Shown here: positions 41,056 to 50,209 of the stretch, in pieces
Layout: the number at the start of each line of letters is the position of its first letter
Numbering within the stretch: position 1 is the first letter of the stretch
Assembly: GCA_021777755.1 (NCBI GenBank)
Contig: JAJYDE010000005.1
Location: 42,146-106,145, forward strand
From: Deltaproteobacteria bacterium
GTDB lineage: Bacteria > Desulfobacterota > Syntrophobacteria > Syntrophobacterales > Syntrophobacteraceae
Direction of reading: 5' to 3'
DNA length: 64,000 nucleotides
The notes under the pieces: model-generated
The model's database searches: none
Told to the model about the DNA's origin: nothing
What the model saw: the letters and a program-made list of their open reading frames with translations, nothing else
Program-made: the position numbers and the translations under genes

Positions 41056-41316
41056 ATGGACGCAAGCGATCAACTTTGTATAAGATGTCCGCGGCTGGGC
41101 GGGGAAGCGCCCTTCACCTACTGTCTGCGCGAAGGGGGTACTCTGCCGTGCTATCGGATTGTTGCCTGCTGGCAGCCCTACTTTCCCGTGGCAAGCTATT
41201 TGAAAGAGCGCCTTTCGCCGCGGCAATGGCAGGAATTGGAAGGCCGAAGGCCGAAGGAAAAGCTCAGCTCGCTTCTCGAGTTGATCGATGCGGCCAAGGG
41301 AAGCAAAAAAACCTGA
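41056..41316 (+). CDS. Small Cys-rich conserved-looking hypothetical protein
   Basis: MDASDQLCIRCPRLGGEAPFTYCLREGGTLPCYRIVACWQPYFPVASYLKERLSPRQWQEL; five Cys in the first ~40 residues. Confidence 0.65.
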   Translation: MDASDQLCIRCPRLGGEAPFTYCLREGGTLPCYRIVACWQPYFPVASYLKERLSPRQWQELEGRRPKEKLSSLLELIDAAKGSKKT

Positions 41317-41420
41317 GTCTGATAACGATTTGTTCGACATTCTTTCCAAAATGGATGGAAGTTTTAGATTATATTCGGGATGTAAGGTTTCCGGCCTCCA
41401 ACGGATGAAGGGCAGCCAAG

Positions 41421-42083
41421 ATGGTCCGTCCAACAGTCATAACGATCATGCGGGAACTGGGAAGCGGGGGCTCTTACGTGGCCCTGCAGGCGGCAAGGCA
41501 GCTTGGATATGCGTACATCGACCAGCAGATCCTGCGGGAGGCTGCCAAAGAGCTTGGTTGCCACGAGGCGGAGCTGGAAAACAGGGACGGACGCTTGCAG
41601 AGCTTCTGGGAAAAGCTCATAGACGTATTTGCCATGGGCGCTCCCGAGGGGATCTACACCCCCCCGCCACACTGGATTTCCGATGAGCGATTGATCGAGA
41701 CCGAAAACCGCCTCATGCGCGAACTGGCTTCCAAGGGGCCATGCGTGGTCGTCGGGCGGGGGGCCTTCTATATCCTGCGGGGGGAGGAGAAACTGTTCAA
41801 TGTGTTCATCCACGCCCCCCTCAGTTTCCGAATACGAAGGGTGATGGGCATGTACGGCGCCGCAAATGAGAAGGAAGCCGCCGGGATGATCGATCGAAGC
41901 GACCAGGAGCGCAACCGCCACATTCGTTTCTCCACGGGCCTCAATCGTTTGGATGTCCGCAATTACCATCTTTCCATCGACACGGGAATGATCGACTTCG
42001 CATCGGCTGCGGAGATGATCGTCAACAGTGCGCGCAAAGCAACAGAAGAAGGCGACTGGCCTTGGGTCCGGGACCCGGCTTGA
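41421..42083 (+). CDS. Cytidylate kinase-like family protein
   Basis: VITIMRELGSGGSYVALQAARQLGYAYIDQQILREAAKELG; CVVVGRGAFYIL; RFSTGLNRLDVRNYHLSIDTG. Confidence 0.85.
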   Translation: MVRPTVITIMRELGSGGSYVALQAARQLGYAYIDQQILREAAKELGCHEAELENRDGRLQSFWEKLIDVFAMGAPEGIYTPPPHWISDERLIETENRLMRELASKGPCVVVGRGAFYILRGEEKLFNVFIHAPLSFRIRRVMGMYGAANEKEAAGMIDRSDQERNRHIRFSTGLNRLDVRNYHLSIDTGMIDFASAAEMIVNSARKATEEGDWPWVRDPA

Positions 42084-42180
42084 TCATTTCTGCAAGACTG
42101 CTGATGCCCCCGTTCATCTGAAGCGCTTTTCCAGTGTCTTCTCCGGATAATGGCGGCATGATCAAAGGAGATGGAAAGGC

Positions 42181-43773
42181 GTGAGCCCCAAAAGCGTTCC
42201 CCTTGGCGCCATGAATGAATGGCGGCCAAGTTTTAATCCTTGGCTGATTGCCATCTCCGTCATGCTGGCGACTTTTATGGAAGTGCTGGACACCTCCATC
42301 GCCAACGTGGCCCTGCCTCATATTGCCGGAAATCTTTCCGCCACAACCGATGAAGCCACCTGGGTACTGACCAGCTATCTGGTGTCCAACGCCATAGTAC
42401 TGCCCGCTACGGGTTGGTTGGGCATCCGGTTCGGGCGCAAACGCTTTCTCATGGTCTGCATCGCGATGTTTTCGGTGGCCTCGGCCACCTGTGGAGCGGC
42501 CCCAACGCTTGCCTGGCTGATCGTGGCCAGGATCATCCAGGGGGCGGCGGGCGGGGCTCTCCAACCCATTTCACAGTCCATTCTCCTGGAGAGTTTTCCG
42601 CCGGCAAAGCGCGGGGTGGCCATGGCGGCCTTTGCAATGGGCGTGGTGGTGGCACCGATAATCGGTCCCACCCTGGGGGGATGGCTTACCGACAATTACA
42701 GCTGGCGCTGGATCTTCTATATCAACATTCCGGTGGGCGTACTGGCCCTGTATTTGTGTCAGCTGTTCATAGAAGATCCTCCTTATCTTTTGGCCGCAAG
42801 GCGTTCCGCGGGACGAATCGATTACGTGGGATTCTCTTTCATGGCCATCTGGCTGGCCAGCCTGCAGATCATACTGGACAAGGGGGAGCGCGACGACTGG
42901 TTTTCAGCCCCGTGGCTGCGCTGGGCGGCCGCGATCTGTCTTATCGCAATGATTTGCTTCATTATCCGGGAACTTGTGACAGAGGAGCCCATCGTCGATC
43001 TGAGGGCGCTCAAGGAGCGCAACTTTGCGGTGGGAACGGCCCTTGTGACCCTTGTCGGCGTGGTGCTCTACAGCACGATCACTTTGCAGCCGCTAATGGT
43101 GCAAAGCCTCATGGGATATACGGCCTTCTGGAGCGGAGTGGCTCTTACTCCGCGCGGCATCGGGGCAATCATCGCCGTTTTTTTCGTGGGCAGGGTCATC
43201 GGAAGGCTGGACAGCCGAAAACTTATCGTCTGCGGCTTTCTTTTGCTGGCCTATTCCTCCAACATGCTAAGCGGGTTGAACCTGCAAATCTCGATTTTGA
43301 ACATCGCCTTGCCCAATATCCTCATGGGGCTTGCGATGGGCCTCATTTTCGTACCTCTTGCCACGACCACCATGGCCGGCCTGCCAAACGAGAAAATGGG
43401 CAACGCCACCGGGATTTTCAACCTGATGCGGAACATCGGGGGCAGTTTCGGAATCTCGATTGTGACCACCATGCTCGCCCGCGACGCCCAAAGGCACCAG
43501 ACCTACATCGCGGCCCGCATAAGTCCCTACAATCCTATTTTTCAGCAATATTGGGCCAGACTGCAGGCGCTTCTCAGTTTTCGCGGCCCCTCGGATCACA
43601 CGGCACAAAAAGCCTTCTTGTCCATCTACGGCCTGGCGGTGCGGCAGGCCACTCTTCTGGCTTATATGGATGATTTCAGGTTCCTTGCCGTGTGCAGCCT
43701 TCTTTGCGTACCGGCGGCCCTGGCGTTAAAAAAATTAAGCCTTCGCAAGGGCCCGCCGATCGGCGTTCACTAA
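42181..43773 (+). CDS. DHA2-family MFS drug efflux transporter (EmrB/QacA-like)
   Basis: LATFMEVLDTSIANVALPHIAGNL, WVLTSYLVSNAIVLPATGWLGIRFGRKRF, ~14 TM segments. Start may be ATG 42211. Confidence 0.93.
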   Translation: MSPKSVPLGAMNEWRPSFNPWLIAISVMLATFMEVLDTSIANVALPHIAGNLSATTDEATWVLTSYLVSNAIVLPATGWLGIRFGRKRFLMVCIAMFSVASATCGAAPTLAWLIVARIIQGAAGGALQPISQSILLESFPPAKRGVAMAAFAMGVVVAPIIGPTLGGWLTDNYSWRWIFYINIPVGVLALYLCQLFIEDPPYLLAARRSAGRIDYVGFSFMAIWLASLQIILDKGERDDWFSAPWLRWAAAICLIAMICFIIRELVTEEPIVDLRALKERNFAVGTALVTLVGVVLYSTITLQPLMVQSLMGYTAFWSGVALTPRGIGAIIAVFFVGRVIGRLDSRKLIVCGFLLLAYSSNMLSGLNLQISILNIALPNILMGLAMGLIFVPLATTTMAGLPNEKMGNATGIFNLMRNIGGSFGISIVTTMLARDAQRHQTYIAARISPYNPIFQQYWARLQALLSFRGPSDHTAQKAFLSIYGLAVRQATLLAYMDDFRFLAVCSLLCVPAALALKKLSLRKGPPIGVH

Positions 43774-43794
43774 AGGATTGGTGCGAAGGGATTT

Positions 43795-43998
43795 CTAATG
43801 GAAGGCCTCACCCGGTTTGACCCCCAGGGCTGTAAGGAGCTTGGCCATGGGACAAAACCCGGTGAAGGAAGCCTGCACCATGTTTGCACCCACAAAAGCC
43901 GTAAACCACAACCACTTGGGCGACCAGACAAGATAGAGCAGCAGGCTCACAAGTATGAAACTTCCGGCAATGCGCAATACCAGACGGTCGACGTTCAT
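43795..43998 (-). CDS. DUF2892-like small membrane protein
   Basis: [59 protein letters not shown]. Confidence 0.8.
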   Translation of the reverse strand: MNVDRLVLRIAGSFILVSLLLYLVWSPKWLWFTAFVGANMVQASFTGFCPMAKLLTALGVKPGEAFH

Positions 43999-44477
43999 CG
44001 CAATCTCCTTTTTTTGATTTGAACAAGTTAACTGCTGAGAAGCCATCATCAAGCGCTTCGGAATATCCGACCCATGACTCCTGTAGTATACCCCCCGACC
44101 GAATACAGCTCAAGGCCCGCGGCAATTTTATCGGTAGCCGAACACGTGTTCCGATAACCGGAAACTCTCAATTTTTCGGCTTGCGCTCTCAACATGATAT
44201 TGATATGGATGCTCGTTTGGGAGCGTCGAACGTCCAACCCGATTCAGAGCCCTGTTTGCGACGGGGATGAAGCCCTCTTGCGGCTTGCCGCTCCTGTGAA
44301 TATGGATGGGCGCGAACTGCACACTGTTTTCGACTTCAGAAGGCATTTCTTAGCTGCTGCTGTTCCGGAAGTTTCCATTGCGAAGGAGTTCCCGTTTTCG
44401 GAAGACGGGTTCTTTCACGTTGAGCGGATGCTCTGTTACCGATTCTTATGATTACTCGCTACCTGGAGGGGGACACG

Positions 44478-46136
44478 ATGTTGAAATCTCAAAGACGAGC
44501 ACCCGGAGGGGGAAGACAATGGAAGGCAGCCGCCATCCTTAAGGTGCTGTTGTTCGCATTCTTCCTTTCGGGGCCGGGGGTGGCCGCCGCCCAGGAGAGC
44601 GTTGCCGAGCAGCTCCTCGATATTATGAAGGCAAGGCATGAGATAAGCGAAAAGCAATACAACGACTTGAGGAAACAGGCGCAAAGGGAAAAGGCCGCCA
44701 TGCGGGCGGCCATCACCAGACAGGTTGAAAAGGAGTTGGCCGGGCAGAAGGCGGCCATCGCCGATCAGGTGAAAAAGCAGGCGGCGGAACAGAAAAAAAC
44801 GCGGGCCGCCGAAGTAGCGGCGCAGGTAAAGGCGGCGCAGGCCAAAATCGAGAAGGAGGAAAACCCCCACGGGTTCCACACCGTATGGCGAAACGGTATT
44901 GTCACTGAAAGCAAGGACGGGGCTTTCAAACTGCATGTCGGCGGGTACGGAGAAACAGATTTTGGCTCGATGAACGCCGGGGCGGACATGAAGGGGCTGG
45001 CAAAAACGACCGGTACGACCGCAACCGGCCATGGGGCCGAGATAAGAAGGCTGCGGCCCACGATTACCGGAACCCTGTACGGCAATGTCGATTTCGAGTC
45101 CCAAATGGATTTCGGCGACGGAAACGTCAGAGTTACCAATTTATGGGCCAGGCTGAACGACGTTCCTTACATCGGGCATGTGGTGGTCGGCCATCAGAAG
45201 GAGAACTTCTCCCTGGAGGAGCTGACCTCCGATGAATGGACAACATTCATGGAGCGCGCGCTTCCCAATACTTTTGCCGTCGGCAATGTGAACAAGGATT
45301 ACAATACGGGCGTAAAGACCTACGACCAGGAACTGGATGACCGCCTGACCTGGGCACTGGGAGCTTTCATCAACCAGAGCAATCCTTCCGGGAGCTTTTT
45401 CAACGACTATGAAAACACCGATCTTGTGGCGCGGCTAACCGCGCTTCCGTGGTACGAGGACAAGGGTTACTACCTGCTCCACATCGGTTGCGGCTATTCT
45501 TACCGAGCCCGCAAGACAAACCACCCAACCCTGGATTACCAGAGTACGCCCGAGTTTCATCTGACCAACCTCAATACGATAGACACGGGCCTTCTGCCGG
45601 CCACGGCCGCCAACACCGTCAACCCGGAACTGGGGCTTGGAGTCGGCCCTTTCTCGCTTCACGCCGAGTATTTCAACTCCATGGTCAATGCGAACACCAA
45701 ACTGACATACAACACCGTTTCCAATCTGGCTGGAACAAAAATCCTCAATCCCGATTTTGAAGGATACTACGCCGAAGCAGCCTATTTTATCACCGGCGAG
45801 CACAGGCCCTACGACGTGAACGAGGGGATCTTCACCAGAACCGTTCCATTCCGCAATTTCAACACCAAAACCGGGGGGACGGGAGCATGGGAGCTGACCG
45901 CGCGTTTTTCCCACGCGAACCTGACGAGCGGCGGGGTAACCGGCGGAAACGAAAATGACGTGACTTTGGGTGTCAACTGGTACTGGAACCCGAATGTGAA
46001 GTTGGCCCTAAACTATATTTTTGCTCGCGTTTATGATCGGACTTATGTGGCCGGTGTCGGAAACCGCGCCTTTCTGAAAACGATGTCCGACGATGATGCC
46101 AATATAGTGGCCATGCGGATGCTGTTCGACTTCTGA
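44478..46136 (+). CDS. Outer-membrane porin (phosphate-selective porin O/P-like) with N-terminal coiled-coil
   Basis: Signal-like N-terminus, SVAEQLLDIMKARHEISEKQYNDLRKQAQ helical module, beta-barrel-like C-terminal region ending in aromatic F (MRMLFDF). Confidence 0.8.
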   Translation: MLKSQRRAPGGGRQWKAAAILKVLLFAFFLSGPGVAAAQESVAEQLLDIMKARHEISEKQYNDLRKQAQREKAAMRAAITRQVEKELAGQKAAIADQVKKQAAEQKKTRAAEVAAQVKAAQAKIEKEENPHGFHTVWRNGIVTESKDGAFKLHVGGYGETDFGSMNAGADMKGLAKTTGTTATGHGAEIRRLRPTITGTLYGNVDFESQMDFGDGNVRVTNLWARLNDVPYIGHVVVGHQKENFSLEELTSDEWTTFMERALPNTFAVGNVNKDYNTGVKTYDQELDDRLTWALGAFINQSNPSGSFFNDYENTDLVARLTALPWYEDKGYYLLHIGCGYSYRARKTNHPTLDYQSTPEFHLTNLNTIDTGLLPATAANTVNPELGLGVGPFSLHAEYFNSMVNANTKLTYNTVSNLAGTKILNPDFEGYYAEAAYFITGEHRPYDVNEGIFTRTVPFRNFNTKTGGTGAWELTARFSHANLTSGGVTGGNENDVTLGVNWYWNPNVKLALNYIFARVYDRTYVAGVGNRAFLKTMSDDDANIVAMRMLFDF

Positions 46137-46189
46137 TCGGCAAGTGGACCGGCCTGCCTGCAACAACCCGCCTTGTAAGTATTTCCCCC

Positions 46190-46219
46190 CCGGACGGACC
46201 CGAGCTGTCCGGTTTTTTT
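46190..46219 (+). terminator. Rho-independent terminator after the first porin gene
   Basis: CCGGAC ggacccgagct GTCCGG TTTTTTT. Confidence 0.8.
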
Positions 46220-46605
46220 ATCAATTCTTCGGACCAAATCCGACGGTGGGCTATCGTTTCGAGTCCGTTATCGGGGGTATCAACTGCAAGTTTAGGTCCC
46301 CTTTCGTAACGCAATTGACATAAATGTGAACCTCTGCTGTAACACTTCTTCTGTACAACCAATCGCGTAACTCGAAAAGAAGCGGGGAACCGGCAGCCTG
46401 AAAAATCACGTTCTGAATCTTTTCACGATTCAATCAGAAAAGAGACTGGAGGCGTTCGCCGCCGGCCGGGCCGGGGCCGAGCGGGTGAATGGCTGTTTTT
46501 GCGCGTGGAAGGGGGTGAAGATTAGCCTTTTTGGTATTAAACATCGACAGGGGCCGACTTGGAAAGAACTTGGCAGGAATTCTTGAGGAGAAAAGAGGAG
46601 ATTTT

Positions 46606-48351
46606 ATGAGCACCTTGGGAGGAAACTGGAGGAGGATCGCATCGTTTGCGCTCGTTCTCTTCTTTATTTTTTCCATCGCCCGACAGACCCGGGCCGTTGC
46701 CGGCCAATCGTTGGCCGAGCAGCTTCTGGAGATCATGAGGGCCAATCACCAGATAAGCGAAGCGCAATATAAGAAATTGAAAAAGCAGGCGCAAGCGCAA
46801 AGGGCCGCCCAGCTCAGAACGGAAAAAGAGTACAAGCAACTGAAAAGACAGGTCAGGGAACAAAGGGCCGCGACTGAGGACCGGCAAATCAAGACCGAAT
46901 CCCAGGTTCAGCAATTGAAGCAGCAGAGTGCCGCAACGCAAGCCGCCGTTGCCAAAGCGAGCCTGATCACTCCCGGTGGCAAGAACATTTCCACTAACGA
47001 CCAGTTGCGTCAAACGGGCACCGGAAACGGCGGCGGGGGTGTCAACTTCAACATGAAGGGCGTTAACGTAAACATAGGGGGTTTTATAGAAGCCGCCGGC
47101 TTCTACCGCAACAGATGGCTTGGCGCCGATGTGGATGCGCCGTTTCAAAACCTTCCTCTGGGCTATTCACCTCACGCTTTCCAGGACGAAACAAGGTTTT
47201 CGGCTCGTCAGAGCAGGATCTCGATTCGTGCCCAGGGAGATGTTTCCCCCACCGTGCACGTTGGCGGCTACTACGAGATGGACTTTTTGGGCGCCGCGCC
47301 GAGTGCGAACTCCAACGAGTCCAATTCTTACAATTTGCGCATCAGGCATCTTTTCACAACGGCCGACTGGGACACCTTCGGCCTGCACCTGTTAGGCGGT
47401 CAAACCTGGTCGCTTATCACAATGAACAGTAAGGGAATAGAACCTTTCACAGTGGACAACCCCCTCACTATCGACGCACAGTACGTACCGGGCTTCAACT
47501 GGACGCGCCAGCCCCAGTTCCGTCTCGTAAAAGATTGGGACAAAACCTATTGGCTTGGCATTTCGGTTGAAAGCCCGTCCACAGCTGTCGGAGGGGTGGC
47601 GCCGGGAACAACCAATTACGCCGTAAACCAGCCGCCGCTCTCGGGTCTTTTCGCAAGCAACCTGTCGGTCAACGATATGCCCGATGTGGTGGAAAAGGCG
47701 GCCTGGGACGCTCCATTCGGCCATCTCGAGCTTTTCAACCTCACTCGTCAATTCCAATCGAATCTGATAGTGGGCACCGGCGCATCAAAGAACCTCAACG
47801 ATCAAAGCATCGTTGGCGATGCCGTGGGCGGGGCCGCCATCATACCGATTCCTTTTGTTCAGGGATTGCATGCCGAGGCAAGCGCCATGTACGGCCAAGG
47901 TATAGGACGCTATGGTTCCGGCCAGCTGCCCGACGCCACGTGGGATTCAACCGGGGCGATCAAGCCCATCACCGCGCTCCATCTTCTGGGCAACCTGACC
48001 TGGAGTCCATGCAAGGAATGGACCTTCTATGCCTATTACGGCCTTGAGCAGGCACAAAGAAGCTACTCCGGCTCAAGTTTCGGATATGGCAATCCCGATA
48101 TCAACGTCACTGTCCCATACCTCGACCCCACCTACAAATTCCAGGGCGCGGTAAAAAAAGTTGCACAGTTCACTCTCGGTGAGTGGTGGAATTTCTACCA
48201 CGGCGATTTCGGAAATATGGTGTGGGGCCTGCAATATTCCTATACCACGGACACATTTTTCAGCGGCACGAACGGCGCCGGCTCCGCGCTCTCGGGACCG
48301 CAGTCAAACGATAACATGTTTTATACAAGCCTGCGTTACTACTGGAACTGA
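46606..48351 (+). CDS. Outer-membrane porin (DcaP-like) with N-terminal coiled-coil
   Basis: Signal-like N-terminus, SLAEQLLEIMRANHQISEAQYKKLKKQAQ, DcaP-type region (VNIGGFIEAAGFYRNRW, FSARQSRISIRAQG), C-term ...YTSLRYYWN. Confidence 0.8.
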   Translation: MSTLGGNWRRIASFALVLFFIFSIARQTRAVAGQSLAEQLLEIMRANHQISEAQYKKLKKQAQAQRAAQLRTEKEYKQLKRQVREQRAATEDRQIKTESQVQQLKQQSAATQAAVAKASLITPGGKNISTNDQLRQTGTGNGGGGVNFNMKGVNVNIGGFIEAAGFYRNRWLGADVDAPFQNLPLGYSPHAFQDETRFSARQSRISIRAQGDVSPTVHVGGYYEMDFLGAAPSANSNESNSYNLRIRHLFTTADWDTFGLHLLGGQTWSLITMNSKGIEPFTVDNPLTIDAQYVPGFNWTRQPQFRLVKDWDKTYWLGISVESPSTAVGGVAPGTTNYAVNQPPLSGLFASNLSVNDMPDVVEKAAWDAPFGHLELFNLTRQFQSNLIVGTGASKNLNDQSIVGDAVGGAAIIPIPFVQGLHAEASAMYGQGIGRYGSGQLPDATWDSTGAIKPITALHLLGNLTWSPCKEWTFYAYYGLEQAQRSYSGSSFGYGNPDINVTVPYLDPTYKFQGAVKKVAQFTLGEWWNFYHGDFGNMVWGLQYSYTTDTFFSGTNGAGSALSGPQSNDNMFYTSLRYYWN

Positions 48352-48405
48352 CCGGTTTGCGCGAGGCCGCCCCCATGGGGCCTAGCGCGCCTTTGATTTT
48401 CCGCC

Positions 48406-48435
48406 CCGGACGGATGATCTCCGTCCGGTTTTTTT
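48406..48435 (+). terminator. Rho-independent terminator after the second porin gene
   Basis: CCGGACGGA tgatc TCCGTCCGG TTTTTTT; perfect 9-bp stem. Confidence 0.92.
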
Positions 48436-49106
48436 ATCGGCAAAGCAAGAAAGAAAGCTTTTCTCATTTCCCCATATCTGCTATGTAATCACCCTGTGGT
48501 GGTGTAAAGTCGATTTTGCAACATTTGCCAGGCTGGAAAACTGGTGCTTGCCTTCATGTCAAGGATTGCGAGGGCCGATTCAGCAAACGGAAGCGCCGGG
48601 AGAAATCGAGTCTTACTCGAAAGAGCGCGAAAAACCCGCCTTCGTGAAACAAGCCGCTAAGCCTTGGCTGTTTCACTCAAAATCAATTGACACTGCCTGT
48701 TTATCATTTGGCTATGGAAGCTATTACCGGGGGGAGAGCAACGGTTTCCGGCCACCCGAAGCCGTCTCGGGCCAAGTTGCGTTTTTTGCGCCAACTTGAT
48801 GGTCGGGGCGGTGACTTCTCTCTTGTTGTTCTTCTCGAAAATGTCGGGGTCCGGCTGATAGATTGCCGGAGTGTGCAGCGGGCGCAGCCCCGAGGTTTTG
48901 CCGTGCCTTGAGCCGGGGCTTGGGATGATGGACCCGGGCAGGCAGGCTTTTGGAAGCTCACCTCCGGGGGCGGTCCCCATTTGCCGTTCCGAGGCAATCG
49001 GGGGATGCAGCCTTGAGTGCTTCCCCCGGTTCATTCGACGCGGTGTGCGGCGGCACGGTCACAGTCTGATTTCCAGTCACGGAGAAGGGGTCGCGGACAG
49101 ATTATC

Positions 49107-50207
49107 ATGGGATGGAAAAAGAATACACTCGCTGTTGGTACGATACTTTTGTGCGGTGCGGCCTTCATAGTTTTAACGGTTGCCAGGCATCCCGGCAAAC
49201 CGGCGGAGGCCGAGGCACAGACGGCGCCTAAAACCGTGGCGGTCGTCAAGGTGGAACGTACAAATTTGGCGCGAACCGTTATGCTTGAAGCCGAAATGCG
49301 CCCGTGGGAACAGATCAACGTTCACGCCAAGGTGTCGGGCTACCTCAAGACGATCAACGTCGATATCGGCGACAAGGTGAAAAAGGGCGAGGTCCTGGCA
49401 ACGCTCGAAGTCCCGGAACAACAACAGGACCAGGCGAAGGCCCAGGCCGATTACACGGTGGCAAAACTCAATTTCGAGCGGATCGAAGCAGTCATAAAGC
49501 AACATCCCGGTCTTTTGGCCCAACAGGAAGTCGATGACGCGCAGGGAAAATGCGAGCAGGCCAAGGCCGCTTACGAACGTACCAAGATATTGTCCGACTA
49601 CGCCAACATCATTGCGCCTTTCGACGGGGTCATAACGAAGCGCTCGGTTGATCCGGGGGCACTCGTGCAGGCCGGAACGGCCTCCGAGACCCAGAGCCTT
49701 CCCATCGTTCATCTGGCCGATATTTACAAACTGCGACTCGATTTTCCGGCCCCGGAGCAGATCGTGCGGCAGATGTACGTGGGCATGCCGGTCGATGTGG
49801 TCATTCATGCGGCTAAGGAAACGGTGCACAGCCAGGTGGCGCGCATGTCGGATGCGGTCGATCCCTCCACACGCACCATGATCGTCGAGGTCGATCTGGA
49901 CAACAAGGAGCTGAAGCTCAAGCCCGGCATGTATGCGGACGCAACCGTTCCCCTGGCGGCGAAAAAGGATGCCCTGGCCGCGCCCATGCAAGCCGTTATC
50001 ATGGGCAAACACCCGGAGGTATGGGTGGTCGACAAGCAAAACATGGTCCACAAACGGACCGTCACCCTGGGCATTCGTACCCCGAACAAGGTCGAAATCA
50101 CAAAAGGGGTGTCCGAGGGCGACCTGCTGATATTCGGAGAACATGAAAACATCATCGACGGTATGACGGTTACGCCAAAACTTATGCCCCACAACGGATT
50201 AGAATAA
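49107..50207 (+). CDS. RND efflux periplasmic adaptor subunit (MFP family)
   Basis: VHAKVSGYLKTINVDIGDKVKKGEVLATLEVPE...IIAPFDGVITKRSVDPGALVQAG. Confidence 0.93.
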   Translation: MGWKKNTLAVGTILLCGAAFIVLTVARHPGKPAEAEAQTAPKTVAVVKVERTNLARTVMLEAEMRPWEQINVHAKVSGYLKTINVDIGDKVKKGEVLATLEVPEQQQDQAKAQADYTVAKLNFERIEAVIKQHPGLLAQQEVDDAQGKCEQAKAAYERTKILSDYANIIAPFDGVITKRSVDPGALVQAGTASETQSLPIVHLADIYKLRLDFPAPEQIVRQMYVGMPVDVVIHAAKETVHSQVARMSDAVDPSTRTMIVEVDLDNKELKLKPGMYADATVPLAAKKDALAAPMQAVIMGKHPEVWVVDKQNMVHKRTVTLGIRTPNKVEITKGVSEGDLLIFGEHENIIDGMTVTPKLMPHNGLE

Positions 50208-50209
50208 TT

